NCBI GenBank assembly: GCA_963575745.1
Contig: CAUYUJ010017647.1
Coordinates: forward strand, 23,501-87,500
Direction of reading: 5' to 3'
Source of the DNA: Prorocentrum cordatum
Taxonomy: Eukaryota > Sar > Dinophyceae > Prorocentrales > Prorocentraceae
Length of the DNA stretch: 64,000 nt
Positions 23,460 to 33,300 of the stretch are shown piece by piece. The notes under the pieces are model-generated. The model did no database searches and was not told the origin of the DNA. It was given only the letters and a program-made list of their open reading frames with translations. A program made the translations under genes and the position numbers. Position 1 is the first letter of the stretch, and every line of letters begins with the position of its first letter.

Positions 23460-24646
23460 AATTCCGGCGCGCTGGAGAGGTAGTAACTCGTAGAGCTTCC
23501 CTTAGCATGTTGTTGCTGGAAGCTTAAGAGTAACTCGTAGAGCTTCCCTTAGCAAGTTATTGCTGGAAGCTTAAGAGTAATTCCGGGGCGCTGGAGAGCT
23601 AGTTGGCAAGAAAAATCTCGACGGACCTTTTGATGACTTTTGGTCGGTTGAACACATTCTTCTCAAAATTTGAACATTCGTTTGAGCTCTAGTATTTTTT
23701 CCCGTGATATTCGATCTTATTCCCGCTCGCCATCTTGATCTCACCTCGATCGGGTACCTTTTAGTGCCAAAAAGCACACTGGCGGGACCGGCCGTTTTAA
23801 GTCATCTTGATACGCGCTGTCGGTATATTGAACTTAACTCGAGATATAGGACAGCTACAGAGCTGGTGAGCACACCTTATCGATTCAGAATGATCAGGCG
23901 CGTTCGGCTGTTGCAACCAGAGGTCTGAACTCGGTCTGCTAGCCGAGCTAGGTCCGCAAACCTATTCGTATTATTCGAGTCATCTTGACAGGCGCTCTCG
24001 GTTTTCTGTACTTAACTCGAGCTATAGGACAGCTGCAGAGCTGATACTTACAGAAACCGATTCAGAATCTTCAGTCGCGTTTGTCTGTTGAATCCAGAGC
24101 TCTGAACTCGGTCTGCTGCCCGATCCAGAATCGCGGAACTGTTCGTATTGTTCAAGTCATCTTGAGAGGTGCTGTCGGTTTTCTGCACTTAACTCGGGCT
24201 GTAGGGGGGCTACAGGGCTGGTAATGACAGGAATCGATCCGGAGACATCAGGCGCGTCCGCCTGTGGAATGCAGAGCTCGGAACTCGGTCTGCTGCCCGA
24301 ACTCGGTCCGCGAAACTGTTCGTATTGTTCGAGTCATCCTGAAAGATGCTGTCGGCTTTCTGCACTTAACTCGGGCTGTGGGGGGGCTGCAGGGCTGGTA
24401 ATCACAGGAATCGATTCGGATACATCAGGCGCGCCCGCCTGTTGCATTCAGAGGTCTGAACTCGGTCTGATACTCGAGCTGGGTTTGCCAAACTATTCGT
24501 TTTGTTCGAGTCATGTTGAGAGGTGCATCGGGGGGCGTTCGGCTGTTGCATCGAGAGGTCTGAAATCGCTTGGGCTGAAAAACTATTCGTTCTTTGCAAT
24601 TTTTTTCGACATTATATATTGTCAGGAAGCTCTACGAGTCTCCCGG
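23460..24646 (+). repeat. Family A module interrupted by E1
   Basis: Two tandem family A 5' ends (23482, 23523), full head, monomers m1-m4 and a shortened m5, then AGGAAGCTCTACGAGTCTCC. The left hairpin arm stops at CCCGG where E1 begins. The matching right arm is at 26661-26670. Confidence 0.8.
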
Positions 24647-24733
24647 CTCAAGAAAATCTCGGCTCAAGGCGCGTGACATTTGATCCCCTCTGCCTGGGTA
24701 ACCTCCAGTGGGATCGAGTGCGCGTCAGGGAGT

Positions 24734-24899
24734 CACACGTTTGTTGCCTAGTGTGATATTGCACTGCCATTCTTTTGACACGTTTGATCGCCTTGAGTGG
24801 TCTTTGATTTGTTTCACACGCTTGTCGCCTAGAGTGATATTGCACTGCCATTCATTTGACACGTTTGATCGACTCGAGTGGTCTTCAATTGATTTGTTT
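24734..24899 (+). repeat. 81-bp tandem duplication in the E1 leader
   Basis: Two copies starting CACACG at 24734 and 24815, each containing GTGATATTGCACTGCCATTC and GACACGTTTGATCG. They lie just upstream of the E1 reading frame and could be a leader or promoter duplication. Confidence 0.85.
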
Positions 24900-24937
24900 T
24901 GCTGGGGCTTCCGAGGCAGTCTCTGCAATCTTTCGCT

Positions 24938-25975
24938 ATGCCACACGTACGGAGTGCAAGTGCTCGCATCATGCGTCGGGCGCTGGCTGTTCAAAACGGA
25001 TACTGTGTGCATTTACCTATTCGTTTGCCTCTGGATGGTTTGGTGCCACCTACGTGTTTCCCACCACCAGGGCTGGAGCGGGCGACTGCCGATTTGGTTC
25101 TAGATTATCTCTTGTTGCGCGATCCACCTGTTGTTAAACGCAGTTTGGAGGAGGAGGAGGCTGACATTACGACTGTTTCGGAGAATCTTTCTTGCCGTAT
25201 GCAGGCTTCTGAGTCGCTGGTTGATGTAGGTATTGGAGTGCAGGCTTCTGTATCGCTGGTTGATGTTGGAGTGCAGACGGTTGATACACGCTTGGCGGAG
25301 GAGGAGGTGGAGGCTACCGTTGCGACTATCTCGGAGACTCTTTCTTGTCGTTCCCTTGTTGACTCAGGAGTGCAGACGGATGATGCTTGCCTGACTGTGC
25401 TACCCAAGGAGGAGGCGGCCGTTGCGACACATTCGGAGAATTCTTGTGCGGATGTTGTGGACTTTCATTGTGAAGTCGGCTGTCAGACAGAGATGGTCGT
25501 TGGGATGGAGGGAGGAGCTTCAGGAGTTCTTCTTCGGAAAGTGACTGTGGAGGCTGAGGAGGAGCTGGAGGCACCCTCGAGAGCGGAGTTTTCTCCGAAC
25601 GTGCAGGCTGATCCTGATAGCCACGCCTTGTCAGGAGCGTCCCAGGGGTGTCTGAATCGTCCCGTCACGCTCAATGGGATATCGAATCCGGGTTCTGATG
25701 CGTTTGTCCGTGTCCGGATGGACGTCTCCAGGACTGTACGTCAGTCGGAGGAGGAGTTCCAAGCTGTTCCTCCGGATTCCAAGCGTTCTGATGGAAAAGG
25801 GAATGTACGAGGGCACCGCAAAGGCAGAGGCAAAGGCCAACGATATCATAGCAGTGCCAAGCCTGCTAAGAGCTCTAAAGGCGCCAACATCGTGTTTGAC
25901 GAAGTGTATAGGTACGGTAGGACGTTGACGGACTGTGAACGAAGGTGTAAATCTCAGGTTTGGCCTCTGTGGTAG
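24938..25975 (+). CDS. E1 N-terminal protein with repeated GxQT motifs
   Basis: Unrecognised protein of 345 residues from the ATG that opens MPHVRSASAR. The open frame extends 13 codons upstream without another ATG. The same MPHVRS start and PPPGL...VLDYL segment occur in the E2 protein (50184), which supports this start. The middle is acidic and serine-rich, with repeated DVGVQT, DSGVQT and EVGCQT motifs. These resemble the short Q-T peptides bound by dynein light chain LC8 in multivalent partners. The C-terminus is basic (HRKGRGKGQR) and ends with KGANIVFDEVYRYGRT, again shared with E2. The stop at 25973 is in the same frame as the later RNase H start at 26147, so the ancestral protein may have continued. 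It may act as the nucleic-acid-binding protein of the element; that role is inference. Confidence 0.6.
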   Translation: MPHVRSASARIMRRALAVQNGYCVHLPIRLPLDGLVPPTCFPPPGLERATADLVLDYLLLRDPPVVKRSLEEEEADITTVSENLSCRMQASESLVDVGIGVQASVSLVDVGVQTVDTRLAEEEVEATVATISETLSCRSLVDSGVQTDDACLTVLPKEEAAVATHSENSCADVVDFHCEVGCQTEMVVGMEGGASGVLLRKVTVEAEEELEAPSRAEFSPNVQADPDSHALSGASQGCLNRPVTLNGISNPGSDAFVRVRMDVSRTVRQSEEEFQAVPPDSKRSDGKGNVRGHRKGRGKGQRYHSSAKPAKSSKGANIVFDEVYRYGRTLTDCERRCKSQVWPLW

Positions 25976-26146
25976 ATATTCGTATTCTTCGAGTGCTTCC
26001 TTTCATTCCGTACTTATTGTATTGGATTGTTGATTGTGATGGCATAGTCTCTTTTGTTTGTGCTCTAAGAATTCAGTGTGTGCATGTTCAGTTCTTGGCC
26101 AGGTCTCCTGGCTCTCACGTCGTAACATTATCCTTGCCTTATCAAA

Positions 26147-26388
26147 GCCAGCTTTGATGAGGGACTTAGTAGCCGCGGAAGTGCCTGTGGTGGGTGTGGA
26201 TACAGATTGGTCTGCGTAACAAATATATCTTCTCGCGGACCGACATCATTTTCAAGGATGTGTATCTTGAGGCTTGGTGTCTGCCACCAAGCGCCACTGT
26301 TACAGATGCGGAACTATCAGCGGCGGAGCGCGTATGCGTTGTGCTCCCACAGGTAGTGCAGACCTTCTTTGATCATTCGCAGGGATAA
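26147..26388 (+). pseudogene. Decayed cpRNase H tail of E1
   Basis: ASFDEGLSSRGSACGGC is encoded from 26147 in the frame of the E1 protein. The match to the LINE tail then shifts frame at about 26204 to WIQIGLRNKY and ends ATVTDAELSAAERVCVVLPQ. These equal the DGG strand and AELSAAE helix of the LINE protein. The GDS and ADELTH half is missing or unrecognisable. Premature stops lie between 25975 and 26147. No function is expected. Confidence 0.6.
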
Positions 26389-26646
26389 GTCACACATTGT
26401 TTCTTCTTTTTCTGTGTTCTTGTTTATTCCAGCAGCCTCGCTGTTCACTGACTCATTCGTTTTATCTTTGTGTGCTTTGCGTTTGATTGTGTCATTGCGG
26501 CATGCGTTTCTCTTTATTCCTTCAGCTTCGCTGTGTGGTATAAGAGCTGACTGCTTGCGTGATAAATAAGAGGCTCTGTTTCGCCTGATACTTTGTTGGG
26601 CCTGGCCTTAGTGGCCAAGACGGTCCCAGCAAAGACGCAAAAAAAA

Positions 26647-26678
26647 GAAAGGTTGACGGTTTACCGCCGGCGCCCAGT
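26647..26678 (+). repeat. Right half of a hairpin tag
   Basis: AAAGGTTGACGG loop and TTACCGCCGG arm, then CGCCCAGT. The left half lies 2 kb upstream at 24641, across E1. Confidence 0.85.
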
Positions 26679-28026
26679 AATTCCGGGGCGCTGGAGAGCT
26701 AGTTGGCAAGAAAAATCTCGACGGACCTTTTCATGACTTTTGGTCGGTCGAAAATAACTCGTAGAGCTTCCCTTAGCAAGTTGTTGCTGGAAGCTTAAGA
26801 GTAATAGCTCGTAGAGCTTCCCTTAGCAAGTTGTTGCTGGAAGCTTAAGAGTAATTCCGGGGCGCTGGAGAGCTAGTTGGCAAGAAAAATCTCGACGGAC
26901 CTTTTGCTGACTTTTGGTCGTTTGAAAATTTTGTTCTCAAAATTTGAACATTCGTTAGAGCTCTAGTATTTTTTCCCGTGATATTCGATCTTATTCCCGC
27001 TCGCCGTCTTGATCTCAGCTCGATCGGGTACCTTTTACTGCCAAAAAGCACTGCGGCGGGATCGCCCGTTTCGGGTCATCTTGTCACGCGGTGACGGTTT
27101 TCTCAAGATAACTCGAGCTTTAGGACAGCTACAGAGCTGGTAAGCACAGCTAATCGATTCAGAATGATCAGGCGCGTTCGCCTGTTGAACTCAGAGGTCT
27201 GAACTCGGTCTGCTAGCCGAGCTAGGTCCGCAAACCTATTCGTATTATTCGAGTCATCTTGACAGACGCTCTCGGTTTTCTGTACTTAACTCGAGCTACA
27301 GGACAGCTACAGAGCTGATGCGTACAGAATCTGATTCAGAATCATCAGTGGCCGTTGTCTGTTGAATCCAGAGCTCTGAACTCGGTCTGCTGCCCGATCT
27401 AGAATTCGGAACTATTCGTATTGTTCGAGTCATCTTGAGAGATGCTGTCGGTTCTCTGCACTTAACTCGGGCTGTAGGGGGGCTGCATGGCTGGTAATTA
27501 CTGGAATCGATTCGGAGACATCAGGCGCGTCCGCCTTTCGAATCCAGAGCTCCGAACTCTGTCTGCTGCCCGAACTAGGTCCGCGAAACTGTTCGTATTG
27601 TTCGAGTCATCCTTAGATGTGCTGTCGGTTTCCTGCACTTAACTCGGGCTTTAGGGGGGGCTGCAGGGCTGGTAATCACAGGAATCGATTCAGAGACATC
27701 AGACGCGTCCGCCTGTCGCATGCAGAGGTCTGAACTCGGTCTGATACTCGAGCTAGGTTTGCCAAACTATTCGTATTGTTCGAGTCATCGTGAGAGGTGC
27801 TGTCGATTTACGCACGTAACTCGGGCTGTAGGAGAGCTACAGAGCTCGTACAGAAGACAATCCAGAAGCATCGGGGGCGTTCGGCTGTTGCATCCGAGAG
27901 GTCTGAAATTGCTTGGGCTGAAAACTATTTTTTCAGTGTAATTTTTTTCGACATTATATGTTGTCAGGAAGCTCTACGAGTCCCCCGGCGGTAAGAAAGG
28001 TTGACGGTTTACCGCCGGCGCCCAGT
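26679..28026 (+). repeat. Family A module with two 5' ends
   Basis: Head fragment, then two tandem 5' ends (about 26757 and 26806), complete head, five monomers in order, tag 27985-28018. The monomer with CTGCATGG and the following one are close to those at 11980-12334. Confidence 0.85.
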
Positions 28027-28567
28027 TTTGTTTTCGAAATTCCTCAATTCGTTTGAGCTCTAGTATTTTTTCCCGTGATATTCGATCTTATTCCCGCTCG
28101 CCTTCTTGATCTCAGCTCGATCGGGTAGTTTTTGCTGCCAAAAAGCGTCCAGGCGGGATCGGCCGTTTCGAGTCATCTCGATACGTGCTGTCCATATTGG
28201 ACTTAACTCGAGATACAGGACAGCTAGAGAGCTGGTAAGCACAGCTCATCGATCCAGAATGATCAGGCGCGTTCGTATGTTGCATCTAGAGGTCTGAACT
28301 CGGTCTGCTAGCCGAGCTGGGTCCGCAAACCTATTCGTATTGTTCGAGTCATCTTGACAGACGCTCTCGGTTTTCTGGTATTAACTCGAGCTATATGACA
28401 GCTACAGAGCTTATACTTACAGAAACCAATTCAGAATGATCAGTCGCGTTCGTCTGTTGAATCCAGAGCTCTGAACTCGGTCTGCTGCCCGACCTAGAAT
28501 CGCGAAGCTATTCGTAATGTTCGAGTCATCTTGAGAGGTGCTGTCGATTTTCTGTCTTTAACTCGGG
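28027..28567 (+). repeat. Family A module, left part, split by the LINE
   Basis: Starts in the head (TTGTTTTCGAAATTCC). Monomers m1, m2 and the start of m3. The LINE enters 37 bp into a monomer. The target duplication AACTCGGG is 28560-28567, repeated at 34070-34077. The module resumes at 34070. Confidence 0.85.
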
Positions 28568-28640
28568 GGTCAAGGCGTCAAGGGGTTCAAGGCGTCAAGG
28601 GTTCGAGGCGTCAGGGTTCGACGTCGAACAGGGCCCACGT
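28568..28640 (+). repeat. 5' terminal direct repeats of the LINE
   Basis: Degenerate tandem copies of a 13-16 nt unit (CAAGGCGTCAAGGGGTT and similar) form the extreme 5' end. Some LINEs carry promoter monomers here. That function is only a guess. Confidence 0.6.
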
Positions 28641-28780
28641 CAGGGCGCACGCACAGGCTTGCCTCAAGCCCCCCTCTCGTGCGGTGCGTGTTTGACGTAT
28701 CGCGGGGGCTGTGTTCACATTGAATCCTCGCTCTCGTTCTTGATATCAAGATATCGTGGGGATCGCAGGAAGATCAGGAT

Positions 28781-30160
28781 TTGTCTGGATTTTACAACAG
28801 ACCACTGTGGGCGGTTGGATTGAAAACGGACTCGCAGGGAGCATATATTATACCATCAGAAGACGATCAGAGTGAATATTTCACGTCAGCTGACTTTGGT
28901 GTGGATAGCGACCCACATCCGTGTGATTGGTTGAAAGACACATCAGCTACTGTGCCGCGATTAACGACGCAGGAGAAGAGAGAATATCATATAGCACTTG
29001 AACTGGAAATTTCTCCACCAGAGGCATTTGTTCAGCAGGAAGCGTACGATTTCAAGAAGATTGGGCAATCAGATAGATATCAGGCTGCACTTCACACATT
29101 GCGTACAGTCAAAGAGAGGAATAAACGACGTTCGCCAGCAATCATGGCGGATGACAAAGCAGAAGATAGCAAAATGGGAGGGAATGCGAGTAGTGAGTGG
29201 TTGAGAGAGGTGAGGGCGAAAGGGGGGGGCAAAGGTTCTAGTGCTTCGAGTGGTCTGGCCGCGGCTTCCAGTGCTGCTGTCCAGGCGCCTCATTTAGCTA
29301 CAGCCCAAGTCCCCAAGGCTACGAGTGGTCTGGCCGTGGCCCAAAGTGCTGCTGTCCAGGCGCCTCAACCAGCTACAATGACGCCCGAGGAAATGTTCAG
29401 ACAGATTTTGAAGGGCCAGAGTGAAGTAACTGCGACGGTGAGTGAGTTCAAAACATCGGTTGCAGCTGATTTACATGTCATGGAGGAAAAGATTGATAGA
29501 ACAACGTCAGATGTCAAAACGTTATCGGAGCAAATGAAGCAGGCCCAAGCTGACATTCAGAATCTGAAAAATGGAGACGCTCAATCTTGTGCAAGCGGTT
29601 CGACTAGGTACGGATCAGGTGACGCGGGCAGTGGTGCAGGGCATAATTCGAACTGGGTACCATCATATATTGAGTTCAAAGGATGGATATCACGGGAGGG
29701 TTGGAAGAATAGAGAGATAAAACAAAGGGAGGCCATGAAACAACAGGTGCTGACCGACCACATAACGAAATTATTGGGATTGGCATCGCTGGACGCAGCA
29801 CATAATGCTGCTTTTGATCATGCGAGAACTGCGGGGGAGAATACTGGCAGGTACTGGCCATACACACGAGGGCGGATCTATTTCAAAAAGGGGACGGCAG
29901 TGGAGATCATATGGCAGGTTCGGAATTGTTTCGACAGCGAATACAAGAGGGGAAACACTGACCTTCCACCGTATGTAAAGTTTCATGTAGAATGCGCGCC
30001 ATGGAGAACACCCCATGTCCAACAGATTGGTAAGTTTCAGAGTTGCTTTGCGGAAGTGAAGAAAACGACGGGGACAATGTGCAAGGGGGAGCCAGGGCCG
30101 CCAAATCATACATATGGTTTACACAAAACCCACAGGCAGATCCAGACACAAGAGTACTGA
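28781..30160 (+). CDS. LINE ORF1 protein, frameshifted near its end
   Basis: About 459 residues, beginning in an open frame that extends upstream to 28724 without ATG. The first in-frame ATG is far inside (MADDKAED, about 29144). Coding-like sequence before that ATG suggests a non-AUG start, an upstream exon or a lost start. Residues about 155-205 contain an Ala-rich duplicated segment (SSAAVQAPHLAT and QSAAVQAPQPAT). Residues 200-265 form a likely coiled coil (VMEEKIDRTTSDVKTLSEQM). Residues 290-420 are a basic globular region (IEFKGWISREGWKNREIKQR), as in LINE ORF1 RNA-binding proteins. After a GGGGG run at 30085-30089 the reading frame changes: the -1 frame continues a conserved-looking tail to 30276. 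As encoded it stops at 30160. The likely role is binding element RNA into a particle; this is inferred from position. Confidence 0.75.
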   Translation: MSGFYNRPLWAVGLKTDSQGAYIIPSEDDQSEYFTSADFGVDSDPHPCDWLKDTSATVPRLTTQEKREYHIALELEISPPEAFVQQEAYDFKKIGQSDRYQAALHTLRTVKERNKRRSPAIMADDKAEDSKMGGNASSEWLREVRAKGGGKGSSASSGLAAASSAAVQAPHLATAQVPKATSGLAVAQSAAVQAPQPATMTPEEMFRQILKGQSEVTATVSEFKTSVAADLHVMEEKIDRTTSDVKTLSEQMKQAQADIQNLKNGDAQSCASGSTRYGSGDAGSGAGHNSNWVPSYIEFKGWISREGWKNREIKQREAMKQQVLTDHITKLLGLASLDAAHNAAFDHARTAGENTGRYWPYTRGRIYFKKGTAVEIIWQVRNCFDSEYKRGNTDLPPYVKFHVECAPWRTPHVQQIGKFQSCFAEVKKTTGTMCKGEPGPPNHTYGLHKTHRQIQTQEY

Positions 30161-30276
30161 TTGCTGAATGGGGTGTACACAGCGGGTGGGCGCTACACAC
30201 TAATAATCTGAGGAGGGTGGAGCCTGAGGTGGATCAAGAGGGGTTACTCACGAAGCTCAGACAGACGAACAATTGA
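30082..30276 (+). pseudogene. ORF1 C-terminal continuation in the -1 frame
   Basis: In the frame one base back, the sequence after GCAAGGGGG encodes ARAAKSYIWFTQNPQADPDT and LIAEWGVHSGWALHTNN, ending in NN and a TGA at 30274. This looks more like a real protein tail than the short zero-frame ending. The break is either a one-base indel in the G run or a -1 frameshift site. This frame is also that of ORF2: only TGA separates them. Confidence 0.6.
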
Positions 30277-30279
30277 CGG
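30274..30279 (+). promoter_or_regulatory. UGA-CGG stop context between ORF1 tail and ORF2
   Basis: TGA followed by CGG joins the ORF1 tail frame to ORF2 in the same frame. ORF2 has no ATG before WNVNMR. UGA-CGG is one of the classical leaky stop contexts known from viral readthrough. Readthrough here is a hypothesis. Confidence 0.4.
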
Positions 30280-30303
30280 TGCCAGTCTGCCACTCAGCTC
30301 GCG

Positions 30304-33300
30304 GTGGCAACTTGGAATGTCAACATGAGGAATAGCGAGCTTTTGCCAGCAATGCTGGAGTTTTGTCATTATGATGTGCTATGCTTGCAGGAGTGTCAGT
30401 ACATGTCATCGGAAGCATTTGAAGCATGTGGGTGGCAGGTGCGTTTTAGTGTGTGCCGACGAGCTGCTGTGGCCTTCAGGGGCCCATGGGCGGCGACTAT
30501 TTCGGACAGTAAGTGCGGTGAGAGGTTTGCTGTTGTACAATTTGCATCTGTGGTCGTGTCCTCAGTGTACCTACCCACAGTGCAGCGGGGAGATGATAGG
30601 CTCGATGAATATTGTGACGTTCTAGCTAAGCTGTGTGCATGCATGCAACTATGTAGCGAGCAATACCAGGGGTCCAAAGTATTGCAGTTTGTGGGGACAG
30701 ATGCGCAGACGGAGCTGGAACCAAATCTCTTGGGGTTCACGGGAGAAGGATTGGAGGAGGTGTGGATGAGGTCGGAGGCGAAACATCATGAGGAGAGGAG
30801 GGACATGCTCGTGCGCTTTCTGAATCACTGGGGTCTTTGTGCAGCCAACACCTACGGCGTGCGACAAGTGACGCACAGGCCGTGGAGTACCAGCAGCTAC
30901 TCCAGGGTGTTGGACTATGTATTTGTGCCGACACAATTTGCAGGTACCGAGGTGGCTCGGACCAACTGCTCATTTGAATGCACGGTGGAATTTGTTGATC
31001 CTACACAGGATCGAGCGTCACGCTACAGTGACCATGCGAAGGTAGGGGTGAGGATAAAACATGCGTCGGTGCGCAAGCCTTTCGTGCGACCCAGGCCCCC
31101 GAGCCTCATCAATTGGGCCCCGGAGGATTATGAGTCAGCGAATGTGTTCAGTACACTGGCCGATGTGCAGGTACAACAACATATGAACCAACAGGGTGAC
31201 ATAAATATACAAACAGTTGGACAGATGCTTGTGAGTGCTGCGACGATGTGTAGGCATACAAAGGGCAGGGCGGATACTAAACCAATCAAAAAACCTGACC
31301 AACTCGTGGACGTTGAAGCGGAGTTAAGGAGGGGTGTCTTCGGTGAGCGTAGGAAACAATTACTGAGACGTCAAAAAACACTCCGAAGAAAGTTCAGGCG
31401 GGAACAGCTCCTCAAGGACTCCACTGGCCTCAAACATGGACCCCGTAGGTGTATCAAGGAAATGCTGTGTGACGGGATACTGACAGAAAATAAACAAAGA
31501 TGGGTGGAGGAGCTCAACAAACACGTACAACGGTCATATACATGTGATGGGGAGGGAGGAGCTGCAAAGAGAGAGTTGCATCGACTACGGACACAGTGGG
31601 AGGCAGAGGGCAGAACTACGAACAGGGTCATATCTATGGGTGTGTTGCTGGGGGCTCGAGCCCGATTGAAGGGCGGCACCGCAGCGGGCTCTGATGGCCT
31701 GGTGGCGGAGATTCTCAAAGCAATACCTTGGAATGCATTGAGATTGATACGACACTCATTTCAAGAAATACATGATCAGAAAAAGTCGTCACCTGATTCG
31801 TGGAGAAAGTTGTGCGCACAGTTGATTCCAAAAATGAGCATGATCCAAACATTTGGGGAGACTCGTGCAATATCGCTGTTGAGTGTTATGAGCAAGTGGT
31901 ACATGGCGTGCCTTCTTATTCTTGTGGAGGAACATGGACATATCAAAAAATTGGCGACATATGGATTCCAGAAGAGTCACAAAGTTCATCACATGACGGC
32001 CCCTTTGCTGCACATGACACGTCATGCCACTCTCTGGGGAAAAGGCGAGTCGGTACATATGGGGATAATGGATATAAAGAAAGCGTTTGATCATGTCACT
32101 GTCTCGATGGTGATCCGCGCGATGGAACATCTGAGATATCCAACAGATCTGATTATTGCAATTGTGGAGCCTATGATTGGAAACACAGCAGTTTTTGATT
32201 TCCAGGATGTGTGCAGCGAAGAGATCCTGTATAACAAGTCGGTGCGAACTGGAGGGAAAGAAGGCCCAGTGCTCTTCAATATTGTGCTGGGGGCAATTTG
32301 GGCCTCTATTGCTGAACCATGGGAAGCATGTCATTATGGAGTACGATTGGAAGGCGAGGGGGCACAACAGGCGCTGGTCAATCATTACATATGGGCTGAC
32401 AATGTGGTGCTGCTGGCAGCTTCGGCGAATCAGCTGAGGAATATGGTGAGTATGTTGACCGTGGCCCTCAGACGGGCTGGTATGGACTGGAAGATTGAGA
32501 GCCTGGAGTACCTTGTTTTTGGGCTGAGACAAAACCAGGGACCACAATCATTAGTTTGCGAACTGGGAGATGATATTTGTGCACGGGCTGGAGACCCCAG
32601 CCTACCATATCAATTACGTGAGGCGGTGGTTGTGCAGAGAAAAAGCGAGTGCGACATACTGGGAGTTAAATGTGTGACAAACCCGAGGGATTTCCATGCA
32701 GTGCGGCACCGTATTGATGCAGGCAGGCGGTGTTTCTATGCTGATATTAAGTTCTATCGATCACGCGCGGTGAGCATGAGGGAGAAATTCAGACGGTATC
32801 AGAGCAGAGTTCAACAGATCATATGCCATGGATGTGTGGGGTGGAGTTGTAATGAACATGTGCTGAACATATTGAGGAGTTTTGAGGGAAGATGTTTGAA
32901 CACAATGCGAGGATTACATAGAAACGAGACGGAAACGTGGGAGGAGTTCAGGGATCGCAGTACCAACAGATCCAGGGAGATGTTCAAGGAGGGGGGGTTC
33001 AAAACGTTGGTGGAACAAGTTGTGAGGTACAACTTTGAATTCGCCGTGGAGGTATCCCAATATAAGTGCCACATGCCGTCCACTGTGTATAGCAAATCGT
33101 GGCAGCAGACGCTGCGCTCCATGTTGCACGTATCGGGGGAGTGGACGGTGCAGAGGGATGAAATGCTGGCGGCAGTAAGTCGGACGATGTCGAGGGAGGG
33201 AACGAGACGGCTCAGAGGCAGACCACGAATCGTGGCGAGCAGCTGGCATGCACCCTTTGAAAAATGGAGGTCGCTTCTGTGGCACGACACGTGCGTTGTA

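Larger units (their letters stand above)
24647..26646 (+). mobile_element. E1: non-autonomous retroelement with cpRNase H tail
   Basis: About 2.0 kb. The left end CTCAAGAAAATC abuts the left hairpin arm. The right end has a stem-loop (TGGCC-TTAGT-GGCCA near 26610) and CGCAAAAAA, then AAGAAAGGTTGACGG, the hairpin loop. It contains an unrelated N-terminal protein gene (24938-25975) and a decayed cpRNase H tail (26147-26388), with no endonuclease or reverse transcriptase. Two GGCTCAAG motifs at the left end resemble the 3' end of the dinoflagellate spliced leader. The first may equally derive from the family A head (TTGGCTCGAAAAATCTCG). Mobilisation in trans by a LINE is inferred. Confidence 0.7.
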
